Shown piece by piece: positions 1 to 6,786 of a DNA stretch of 7,969 nt. Made by a program: the position numbers and the translations under genes. The notes beneath the pieces were generated by a model. It had not been told where the DNA came from, did no database searches, and was given only the letters and a program-made list of their open reading frames with translations. The stretch comes from Opitutia bacterium (GTDB lineage Bacteria > Verrucomicrobiota > Verrucomicrobiae > Opitutales > UBA953). The stretch spans positions 1-7,969 of the forward strand of contig CANKZO010000100.1 of assembly GCA_947488485.1 (NCBI GenBank). The letters run 5' to 3'. How positions within the stretch are numbered: position 1 is the stretch's first letter; the number at the start of each line of letters is the position of its first letter.

Positions 1-278
1 CCCTCCGCACGCTGTGCTTCAACGCCGGCGTCGAAGGTTCCCTCATCGTCCAGGAAGTGATGCTCAAGCACAAGGGTGCCGAGGGTTACAACGTGGCGAC
101 CGGCGCTTACGAAGACCTCATCAAGGCCGGCGTCGTCGACCCGACCAAGGTCACCCGCACCGCGATCATCAACGCCGCCTCCGTGGCCGGCCTGCTGCTC
201 ACGACCGAGTGCCTGATCACCGACATGCCCGAGGACAGCAAGCCTGCCGGCGGTGGTCACGACCACCACGACCACTGA
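1..278 (+). CDS. groEL: Chaperonin GroEL (Hsp60), C-terminal part, cut by left window edge
   Basis: This is the last 91 residues of the ATP-dependent chaperonin that folds proteins in a double heptameric ring with GroES in the cytoplasm. The reading frame starts at base 3. The visible segment matches the C-terminal equatorial domain: [33 protein letters not shown], then [20 protein letters not shown] and TECLITDMP, which are hallmark GroEL blocks. The usual flexible Gly-Gly-Met repeat tail is replaced by a short tail ending GGGHDHHDH, with four His and two Asp that could bind metal. The stop is TGA at 276-278, and an intrinsic terminator follows 27 bp later, so this gene ends its transcription unit. 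groES is expected upstream but lies outside the window. The family call is close to certain; whether this is the only GroEL copy cannot be seen. Confidence 0.97.
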   Translation, partial: LRTLCFNAGVEGSLIVQEVMLKHKGAEGYNVATGAYEDLIKAGVVDPTKVTRTAIINAASVAGLLLTTECLITDMPEDSKPAGGGHDHHDH

Positions 279-305
279 GGTCGCTGAGCGATCGCTCCCT
301 GAACA

Positions 306-332
306 CGGCGCCCATCTGGGCGCCGTTTTTTT
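306..332 (+). terminator. Rho-independent terminator of groEL
   Basis: A perfect 8-bp GC stem (CGGCGCCC at 306-313 with GGGCGCCG at 318-325) closes the tetraloop ATCT and is followed at once by seven T (326-332). A305 can pair with T326. It lies 27 bp after the groEL stop and should end that transcript, making the gene at 471 a separate unit. Confidence 0.93.
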
Positions 333-470
333 GGTCGAGTGGGCCGCCGCCCGCCGGGTTCTTTTATTTTTACGACAGTCCAGCCGCTGCCGCGGTCGGG
401 ATTGCCCACTTTTTGACGATTCTGCGGGTTGCTTCCGAACCTCCGGGGCTTTGGCTTGTTGCATACCCCT

Positions 471-3398
471 ATGCGCCCCTTCGTCGCCTTCCTGTCGGCC
501 TGCTTCGCCGTCCTCGCCTCCGCCGCGCCGACCTCCGGCCCGGTCCGCGTCCTGTATCTCGACGCCTCCGGCGAGGAGCAGTCCGCGGTCGGCCCGCTTC
601 ACTCGCTGATGGCTGAGCTCGGTCGCGATGCGATCTGGTTCGACTACGCGACGGGCGCGACCCCCGACGCCGCCACGCTCGCGCGCTACGACGCCTTGGC
701 GGTGAAGCCGAAGGCCGACGGCTCGCCTGCCCTGAACAACGTCATCAAGCTTCCTTCCGGCGCGTTGGTGCCGGTGCTCGTCATCAAGGCCGACACCGCC
801 GCGGCCGCTTTCCGTACCGAGCTCGAAGCCGCGCTCTCCGCCGACCGCAAGTCCGCTTGGCAGGCGTTCCTCGCCCAGCGCGAGCCCGAGGTCCGTGAGA
901 AGAACAGCAACGTCGCCAACTACGAGAAGCGCCCCGAGCCGCTGACCTTCCAGAAGCCTTTCTCCGTCAAGGGAAGCATGGAGCGCACGCAGGTCCCCGC
1001 CGATCTGAAGCTGGTGCTCTTCGCTTCCGAGCCCGATATCACGAAGCCGATCGCGTTCGCCTGGGATGCGCGCGGCCGCCTTTGGGTCTGTGAGACCTCC
1101 GACTACCCGCACGGCGTGAAGGAAGACCAGCAGCAGGGCAACGACCGCATCAAGATTTGCGAAGACACCGACGGCGACGGCAAGGCCGACAAGTTCACGG
1201 TCTTCGCGGACAAGCTCAACATCCCGACGAGCCTCGTCTTCGCCAACGGCGGCGTAATTGTGTCGCAGGCACCGAACTTCGTCTTCCTCAAGGACACCGA
1301 TGGTGACGACAAAGCCGACGTCCGTCAGGTCATCATGACCGGCTGGGGCATCCGCGATACCCATGCCCAGACGAGCAGCCTTTCCTATGGCTATGACAAC
1401 TGGCTGCGCGGCGCGGTCGGCTACAGCGGTTTCGCCGGCGAAGTCGGCGGAGAAAAGAAGAACTTCGCCATGGGCAGCTACCGCTTCACCGCGGACGGCG
1501 CCAAGCTCGAGTTCCTGCATCAGTTCTCCAATAACACCTGGGGCTACGGTGCCAACGCCGCCGGCGACTCCTTCGGTGGCACGGCCAACAACGCCCCGAT
1601 CTTCTTCGGCGGCATCCCGGCCACGGCCTGGGCTAAGGGCTCCCGCGGCATGTCGGCCAAGAAGATCAATGTCGTCGACAAGGCGCATACGATCACCCCG
1701 AATTTCCGTCAGGTCGACGTGATGGGCGGCTGGACCGCCGCCGCCGGCGCGACCTTCATCTACTCTCCGCACCTGCCGGAGCGTCTGCAGGGCAAGGCGA
1801 TGGTCTGCGAGCCGACGATGAAGCTCATCGGCCTCATGGACGTCCAGCCCGCCGGCGCCGGCTACGTCGCCAAGGACGGCTACAGCCTCGTCGCCAGCTC
1901 CGACGAATGGATGTCGCCGGTCTTCGCCGAAGTCGGTCCCGACGGCGCCATCTGGTTCGCCGACTGGCAGAACTTCATCATCCAGCACAACCCGACCCCG
2001 AGCGTGAACCGCGGCGGTTACGATGCCAAGACCGGCGTCGGTGGCGCGCACGAGAACGACCTGCGTGACCACGCCCGCGGCCGTATCTATCGCATCGTCT
2101 GGGACAAGTCCGGCGCCGTCGCCAAGGCTGCGCAGGGCGAATCCTCCGCCGAGCTCCTCGCCGGTCTCTCCGGTGGCACGCAGTATGGCCGCCTCCGCGC
2201 CCAGCGCCTGATCGTCGAAGGCAAGAAGCAGGACCTCGCTCCGGCCCTCCGCGAGCTGGTGACGAAGTCCTCCGCTGACGTCGCCGCCATCCACGCCCTC
2301 TGGTCCCTGCACGGCCTTGGCGAACTCGACGCCGCCACCCACCAGGCCGCGCTACTCTCCGCTTCGCCTGAGCTCCGTCGCAATGCCATCCGCGCCCTCG
2401 GCGCCGATGCCGCCGCCCAGAAGCTCTTCTACGGCGCGGGCGTCGTGGCCGACAAGGCCCCGGCCACCCGACTGGCCGCCCTCGTGAAGCTCGCCGATTT
2501 CCCGACTTCCCCGGAAGTCCAGACGCTCGTCCGCCAGCTTGCCGCCGATCCCGCGGTGAAGTCCGACGAATGGCTCAACGAAGCCGCCCGCCTGCTCGCC
2601 AAGAAGCACAAGACCGCCGTCTACGTCGAAGGCCCCAACCTCCTGCCTAACCCCGGCTTCGAAGAAGTCGCTGACGACAAGAAGACCCCGCTCGGCTGGA
2701 AGCGCCGCGACTACGGCCAGCGCGCGGGCAACAAGGACGCCAACTGGGGCATCGTCATCGATCCGAAGAACGTGCGCTCCGGCAAGCACGCCATGCGCGC
2801 CATCACCCGTGGCGAGGCCGACACGAGCTTCTTCGCCGACGTTCCGCTGAAGCCGAACACCGAGTACCGTCTCAGCGCCTGGATCAAGACCCATGCCATG
2901 CGCGGCAAAGCCAGCCTCAACGATCACATCGGCCGCGCCGAGACCGAGAAGGTCACCGCCCGCGAGTCCGACTGGACCGAGGTCGAGGTCGTCTTCAACA
3001 GCGGCAATCGCACCAAGGCCAGCATCAACCTGCTGCACGTCGCCACCGGTGATTCCTTCTATGACGACGTCCGCCTCTCGGAACTCACCGTCGCGGGCGA
3101 GGCTGCGGTGACCGCCGGCGTGGCGGCCCGCGGAGCGGACATCTTCTGGAAGCACCCCACGGCCGCTTGCGCCATCTGTCACATGGTGGGAGGGAAGGGC
3201 AGCGCCATCGGTCCCGCGCTTGACGGCATCGCCACCCGCGCGACGCCCGCCTACATCCACGAATCCCTGGTCGAGCCCAACAAGGTCCTCGCGAAGGGCT
3301 TCGAGAAGCTCGGCGTCTCCCCGATGCCCCCGATGGGCCTGATCCTCAAGCCGCAGGAGCTCGAGGACGTGAAGGCCTACCTCCAGACGCTGAAGTAA
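471..3398 (+). CDS. Exported PVC-type haem-binding CxxCH protein: beta-propeller dehydrogenase-like, HEAT, CBM-like and cytochrome c domains
   Basis: A 975-aa protein, probably an extracytoplasmic redox enzyme that oxidises a sugar or polyol and passes electrons to its own haem; the substrate is unknown. The ATG at 471 is chosen because a signal peptide follows at once (MRPFVAFLSACFAVLASA, likely cut before Ala19). An in-frame TTG at 429 would only add residues before the signal. Domains: about 20-125, a short Rossmann-like piece resembling a degenerate ThuA-type domain; about 170-545, a beta-propeller of the Pirellula/Verrucomicrobium membrane-bound dehydrogenase type, with Asp-rich calcium-loop-like motifs DTDGDGKAD (232-240) and DTDGDDKAD (275-283); about 555-715, helical HEAT-like repeats; about 721-872, a jelly-roll domain like carbohydrate-binding modules (starts NLLPNPGFEE); about 885-975, cytochrome c with CAICH at 900-904 and candidate axial Met952 or Met955. 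The gene sits alone between two terminator-like hairpins. Family call firm, domain borders approximate. Confidence 0.88.
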   Translation: MRPFVAFLSACFAVLASAAPTSGPVRVLYLDASGEEQSAVGPLHSLMAELGRDAIWFDYATGATPDAATLARYDALAVKPKADGSPALNNVIKLPSGALVPVLVIKADTAAAAFRTELEAALSADRKSAWQAFLAQREPEVREKNSNVANYEKRPEPLTFQKPFSVKGSMERTQVPADLKLVLFASEPDITKPIAFAWDARGRLWVCETSDYPHGVKEDQQQGNDRIKICEDTDGDGKADKFTVFADKLNIPTSLVFANGGVIVSQAPNFVFLKDTDGDDKADVRQVIMTGWGIRDTHAQTSSLSYGYDNWLRGAVGYSGFAGEVGGEKKNFAMGSYRFTADGAKLEFLHQFSNNTWGYGANAAGDSFGGTANNAPIFFGGIPATAWAKGSRGMSAKKINVVDKAHTITPNFRQVDVMGGWTAAAGATFIYSPHLPERLQGKAMVCEPTMKLIGLMDVQPAGAGYVAKDGYSLVASSDEWMSPVFAEVGPDGAIWFADWQNFIIQHNPTPSVNRGGYDAKTGVGGAHENDLRDHARGRIYRIVWDKSGAVAKAAQGESSAELLAGLSGGTQYGRLRAQRLIVEGKKQDLAPALRELVTKSSADVAAIHALWSLHGLGELDAATHQAALLSASPELRRNAIRALGADAAAQKLFYGAGVVADKAPATRLAALVKLADFPTSPEVQTLVRQLAADPAVKSDEWLNEAARLLAKKHKTAVYVEGPNLLPNPGFEEVADDKKTPLGWKRRDYGQRAGNKDANWGIVIDPKNVRSGKHAMRAITRGEADTSFFADVPLKPNTEYRLSAWIKTHAMRGKASLNDHIGRAETEKVTARESDWTEVEVVFNSGNRTKASINLLHVATGDSFYDDVRLSELTVAGEAAVTAGVAARGADIFWKHPTAACAICHMVGGKGSAIGPALDGIATRATPAYIHESLVEPNKVLAKGFEKLGVSPMPPMGLILKPQELEDVKAYLQTLK

Positions 3399-3405
3399 GC
3401 CGACG

Positions 3406-3456
3406 GCCCTGGCCCCAATCTGATTGATTCGGGGCGAGGGCTATCTATCTCTTTCG
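3406..3456 (+). terminator. Imperfect terminator-like hairpin after the haem-protein gene
   Basis: Bases 3406-3420 pair with 3426-3441 around the loop TGATT: AATC with GATT, CCCC with GGGG after a bulged C3430, then G-C, one G-G mismatch, T-A, CCC with GGG and G-C. The following stretch (3442-3456) is pyrimidine-rich but has no clean T run, so termination may be partial. The hairpin ends 18 bp before the ATG at 3460, so it is also the leader of the next gene. Confidence 0.5.
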
Positions 3457-3459
3457 CCC

Positions 3460-3957
3460 ATGTGTTCCGTCGAACTGAAGAAGCCGATGCATCCGATGGC
3501 CGTCATGGCCTCGCTGATCGCTGTCACCGCCGTCTCGGCCGCGTTGCTTTACTTCGGCGTCCCCGGCACCGCGTTCCATGGCATGAAGTCCGGCGTGTTC
3601 TTTCCCATGGATGTCGAGTTCGACGACGCGCGCTTCATGGATAACAAGATTAAGTGCGACTCGAAGGAGGTGACCGCCGAGGTGCGTAAAGCGTTGGTTA
3701 AAGTCATGCCCGACTACCCGGTGGCCAAGGCCTCGGTCTTCCTGACCAACTATCCGTCGGGTTATAAATTCCACGTCACCTACGCCAGTTACTACGGCCA
3801 GCACTTCTCCTTCAGCGGCGAGAAGTGGTTCCGCCGCGGCGCCCAGGTCGGCGAGCCGACCATCGACGCCGAGATCAAGGCCAAGGACGACGTCTTCGAG
3901 AAAGCCATTCGCGACACCATTGAGGCCTACTTCAAGTCCAAGGGCGCGCACGGCTGA
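3460..3957 (+). CDS. Hypothetical single-pass membrane protein
   Basis: A 165-aa protein I do not recognise. The N-terminus is short and basic (Lys7, Lys8), followed by one hydrophobic segment at about residues 13-34 (MAVMASLIAVTAVSAALLYF). That fits an N-in signal anchor with the remaining 130 residues outside the membrane; no type I signal cleavage site is obvious. The soluble part is mixed alpha/beta, with aromatic-rich strands around 95-125 (SGYKFHVTYASYYG, HFSFSGEKWF) and a charged amphipathic helix at about 136-160. One Cys lies in the soluble part and there is no known catalytic motif. The ATG at 3460 is preferred over an upstream in-frame TTG at 3424, which lies inside the hairpin. 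Codon use matches the neighbours, with C- or G-ending codons throughout, so it is probably a real gene. It lies 61 bp after the haem-protein gene; co-function is possible but unsupported. Confidence 0.75.
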   Translation: MCSVELKKPMHPMAVMASLIAVTAVSAALLYFGVPGTAFHGMKSGVFFPMDVEFDDARFMDNKIKCDSKEVTAEVRKALVKVMPDYPVAKASVFLTNYPSGYKFHVTYASYYGQHFSFSGEKWFRRGAQVGEPTIDAEIKAKDDVFEKAIRDTIEAYFKSKGAHG

Positions 3958-3965
3958 GCACAGGC

Positions 3966-4001
3966 CTAGGGCTAGGGCTCGAGCTAAGGACAGGGCTAGG
4001 C
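3966..4001 (+). repeat. Degenerate CTAGGG hexamer array, six units in phase
   Basis: Six consecutive 6-base units in perfect register: CTAGGG (3966), CTAGGG (3972), CTCGAG (3978), CTAAGG (3984), ACAGGG (3990) and CTAGGC (3996). The first two are identical and the others differ by one to three bases. The array lies in the gap between two convergent genes, the membrane protein (+) and tRNA-His (-). The plus strand has three GGG and several GG runs. It looks like a decayed short tandem repeat; a function is not evident. Confidence 0.6.
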
Positions 4002-4013
4002 AGGCCGGTGGCT

Positions 4014-4048
4014 AAAAGAGAAGAGCCCCGGATTGCTCCGAGGCTCTT
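4014..4048 (-). terminator. Rho-independent terminator of tRNA-His
   Basis: On the minus strand a hairpin forms from AAGAGCC / GGCTCTT (4042-4048 with 4021-4027), one A-C mismatch, then a CGGA/TCCG inner stem and a 4-nt loop. It is followed by CTCTTTT (4020 down to 4014). It starts 6 nt after the encoded CCA of the tRNA. The plus-strand reading has no T run after the stem, so it serves mainly the minus strand. Confidence 0.85.
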
Positions 4049-4054
4049 GCAAAG

Positions 4055-4132
4055 TGGGGTGATTGAGGGGACTTGAACCCCCGACCCCTGGTACCACAAA
4101 CCAGTGCTCTAACCAACTGAGCTACAACCACC
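4055..4132 (-). tRNA. tRNA-His (anticodon GTG), CCA encoded
   Basis: Read on the minus strand, it folds as a complete cloverleaf that decodes CAC/CAU histidine codons. The acceptor stem has the 8 bp diagnostic of tRNA-His: encoded G-1 (base 4132) pairs with discriminator C73 (4058). It contains one G-T pair (G4 with T69). The D stem is GCTC/GAGC, the anticodon stem CTGGT/ACCAG, and the anticodon loop TTGTGGT has GTG at 4097-4095. The 5-nt variable loop is GGGTC. The T stem is GGGGG/CCCCT with loop TTCAAGT. CCA is encoded at 4057-4055. The gene has its own terminator and a good -35 box upstream, so it is a single-tRNA transcription unit, convergent with the membrane-protein gene and divergent from the helicase gene. 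Confidence 0.97.
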
Positions 4133-4160
4133 GTGCGTCCCTCCTCGAGAGGAAGGAAGT

Positions 4161-4191
4161 CCTATGCAGGGAATCTCGGTGGGATTGTCAA
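4161..4191 (-). promoter_or_regulatory. Putative sigma-70 promoter for tRNA-His
   Basis: The minus strand carries a perfect -35 hexamer TTGACA (4191-4186). A weak -10 follows in TGCATAGG (4168-4161): the hexamer is TGCATA at a 17-nt spacer or CATAGG at 19. The start of transcription would be near 4155, giving a leader of about 22 nt before the tRNA. The exact -35 and the position are persuasive; the -10 is poor. Confidence 0.5.
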
Positions 4192-4251
4192 ACCCGGACC
4201 CGAAGGCGGGCAAAAGCCGCGCCTAGGCGTTGGTTTGGCTTCTCAGCCGAG

Positions 4252-4283
4252 TTTTCCTCCCTTTATCCTTTCCCTTTGCCCCC
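4252..4283 (+). other. Polypyrimidine tract in the leader of the DEAD-box gene
   Basis: Apart from one A and one G, 32 bases in a row are C or T. The tract ends 25 bp before the helicase ATG. It should make an unstructured RNA leader, and no Shine-Dalgarno sequence follows it. The rest of the 176-bp gap (4133-4308) holds the tRNA promoter on the other strand, a GGCAAAAGCC mini-hairpin at 4209-4218, and a perfect 10-bp palindrome CGCCTAGGCG at 4220-4229. I could not identify a plus-strand promoter with confidence. Confidence 0.4.
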
Positions 4284-4308
4284 GCGTATCGCTTTCTAAC
4301 TCAACTTT

Positions 4309-5496
<1,188 letters not shown>

Positions 5497-5498
5497 TC

Positions 5499-6584
5499 GT
5501 GTCCGTCCCCGCTTCCGAGCCTCCGATGCGGCGAGCCCTCGAGCTCGCCCGTCAGGCTTGGGGACGCACGCACCCGAACCCGATGGTGGGGGCGGTCATC
5601 ACCGAAGGCGACCGGATCGTCGCCGAAGGCTTCCACGCCAAGGCCGGCGATCCGCATGCCGAGGTCATGGCCCTGCGCGCCTTGGGCCGTAAGCCCGCCG
5701 CCGACGCGGTCCTGCACGTCACGTTGGAGCCTTGCTGCACGCACGGGCGTACGCCGCCTTGCGTGGATGCGATCCTGGCTTCTGGTATCCGCACCGTGGT
5801 CGTGGGCGCCCGTGATCCGAATCCGGCCCACGCCGGCCATGGCCTCGAGCTCCTGCGTGCCAAGGGCGTGGCGGTCGTCGAAGGCGTGCTCGGCGAGGAA
5901 TGCGCCGAACTGAACCTCATCTTTAATCACTGGATCACCCGCGGTGCGCCGCTCATCGCGCTCAAGGTCGCCGCCACGCTCGACGGTAAGCTGACCTTGC
6001 CAGCCGGGCAGGGCAGGGCGATCACCGGACCGGCCGCGCAGGCCTATGTGCATCGCCTGCGTCGGCTCTTCCCGGCCATCGCCGTGAGCGCCGACACCGC
6101 GCTCGCCGATAATCCGCGCCTCACCGCGCGGGGCGACGACGGCGAGACCTGTCCGGTGCGCTTCGTGCTGGATCGTCATTTCAAGACCGCCGGCCGGACC
6201 GGACTGAATCTCTTCCAAGATGCGCACCGCACGCGCACCATCGTCGTCGGCCTCGGCGCCGCCGCCAAGAAGTCCGACCTCGCCTGGTATGAGGCCGAGG
6301 GCGTGCAGGTCTGGTCCTTGGTCGGCGACGAAGCTTCCTTCCTTCAGGTCTGGGCGAAACGTTGCACCCAGGAGAAGATCACCGGCGTGCTCGTCGAAGC
6401 CGGCCCGCGGCTTGCGGCGTCCATGCTCGCGGCCGGCGCCGCGGACTACCTGTATGCCTTCGTCGCTCCGCGCTCCGGCGATCCGACGGCGCCCGGCTGG
6501 CAGGATGGGGTGACGCTCCCGACGGGGCTCCTCCGGGCCTCCCTGGTCGGTTCAGACGCCCTTTATCAGGGTCGTCTGAGGTAA
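5499..6584 (+). CDS. ribD: Bifunctional riboflavin biosynthesis protein RibD (pyrimidine deaminase / reductase)
   Basis: A 361-aa cytosolic enzyme for the second and third steps of riboflavin synthesis from GTP. It deaminates 2,5-diamino-6-ribosylamino-4-pyrimidinone 5'-phosphate, then reduces the ribosyl chain with NADPH. The N-terminal cytidine-deaminase-like domain (about 7-145) shows HPNPMVG, the zinc and proton-shuttle motif HAEV (His53, Glu55) and PCCTHGRTPPC with zinc ligands Cys79 and Cys88 nine residues apart as in the family. The reductase domain (about 150-361) starts LKVAATLDGKLT and contains ADNPRLTAR and LVEAGPRLA. Length is normal. The GTG start at 5499 is chosen because it begins 2 nt after the helicase stop and gives a usual N-terminus; ATG at 5526 is the alternative, losing nine residues. 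The spacing implies translational coupling. No other rib gene is adjacent. Confidence 0.95.
   Translation: MSVPASEPPMRRALELARQAWGRTHPNPMVGAVITEGDRIVAEGFHAKAGDPHAEVMALRALGRKPAADAVLHVTLEPCCTHGRTPPCVDAILASGIRTVVVGARDPNPAHAGHGLELLRAKGVAVVEGVLGEECAELNLIFNHWITRGAPLIALKVAATLDGKLTLPAGQGRAITGPAAQAYVHRLRRLFPAIAVSADTALADNPRLTARGDDGETCPVRFVLDRHFKTAGRTGLNLFQDAHRTRTIVVGLGAAAKKSDLAWYEAEGVQVWSLVGDEASFLQVWAKRCTQEKITGVLVEAGPRLAASMLAAGAADYLYAFVAPRSGDPTAPGWQDGVTLPTGLLRASLVGSDALYQGRLR
6552..6579 (+). other. Stem-loop at the 3' end of ribD
   Basis: TCAGACG (6552-6558) pairs with CGTCTGA (6573-6579), extended by CCCT/AGGG with one bulged T and the 5-nt loop TTATC, giving 11 bp. It covers the last codons of ribD and ends 2 nt before the TAA stop. 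The sequence after it is pyrimidine-rich (CCTTCCTTCT) but lacks a T run. It could be a weak terminator or an RNA-stabilising 3' end. Confidence 0.45.
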
Positions 6585-6602
6585 GTCCTGCCTTCCTTCT
6601 AG

Positions 6603-6667
6603 AAAGACCTCCTAGGCCGAATCAGGGGTGATTACGTCGTCTAACGCAGGCGAGGGCGGGTCTTTTT
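6603..6667 (+). terminator. Possible long-loop terminator between ribD and the phosphorylase gene
   Basis: AAAGACC (6603-6609) is complementary to GGTCTTT (6659-6665), with an extra T-G pair inside. The last arm runs into TTTTT (6663-6667). The loop is nearly 50 nt with no strong inner stem seen, so this is weak evidence. The remainder of the 202-bp gap (6585-6786) shows no ORF of note and no convincing promoter; the 70 bases before the ATG at 6787 are poor in G. Confidence 0.25.
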
Positions 6668-6786
6668 GACGCTAAAGGGTCGCCTTGCCTGTTTAGGCTC
6701 GACTTTTCAAGAAAATCTTACATCACAGCGAGTCCGCCTCCCTGTCCTCCGCAGAATGGCCCTAACCTTCACAATCCTAACTACTT

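Noticed and set aside
252..267. Inverted repeat GGTGGTCACGACCACC at the end of groEL
   Set aside because: Follows directly from the Gly-Gly-His-Asp-His-His codons; no spacing or T run for a terminator, and a proper one lies downstream.
286..297. Perfect palindrome GAGCGATCGCTC, containing the octamer GCGATCGC known as HIP1 in cyanobacteria
   Set aside because: I noted only this one copy and the genome is not cyanobacterial; likely chance in GC-rich DNA between stop and terminator.
429..470. TTG at 429 as start of the haem protein
   Set aside because: It would put 14 unrelated residues before a clear signal peptide that begins at ATG 471.
495..506. Lipoprotein signal (LSAC, Cys11) in the haem protein
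   Set aside because: The Cys lies too early, inside the hydrophobic core of the signal, which continues to an Ala-Ser-Ala type I cleavage site.
2352..3260. 302-aa open frame on the minus strand
   Set aside because: Antisense to the HEAT, CBM-like and cytochrome parts of a well-recognised protein. Its composition (Gly/Ala/Val/Asp/His-rich) is typical of the mirror frame of GC-rich genes, and it resembles no family.
3958..4053. tRNA-linked attachment site or integrated element
   Set aside because: No integrase gene and no second copy of the tRNA 3' end are present in the window; only the hexamer array is seen.
4133..4308. FMN riboswitch or other leader RNA before the helicase-ribD unit
   Set aside because: None of the conserved FMN aptamer segments could be seen; the region is mostly pyrimidine-rich and unstructured.
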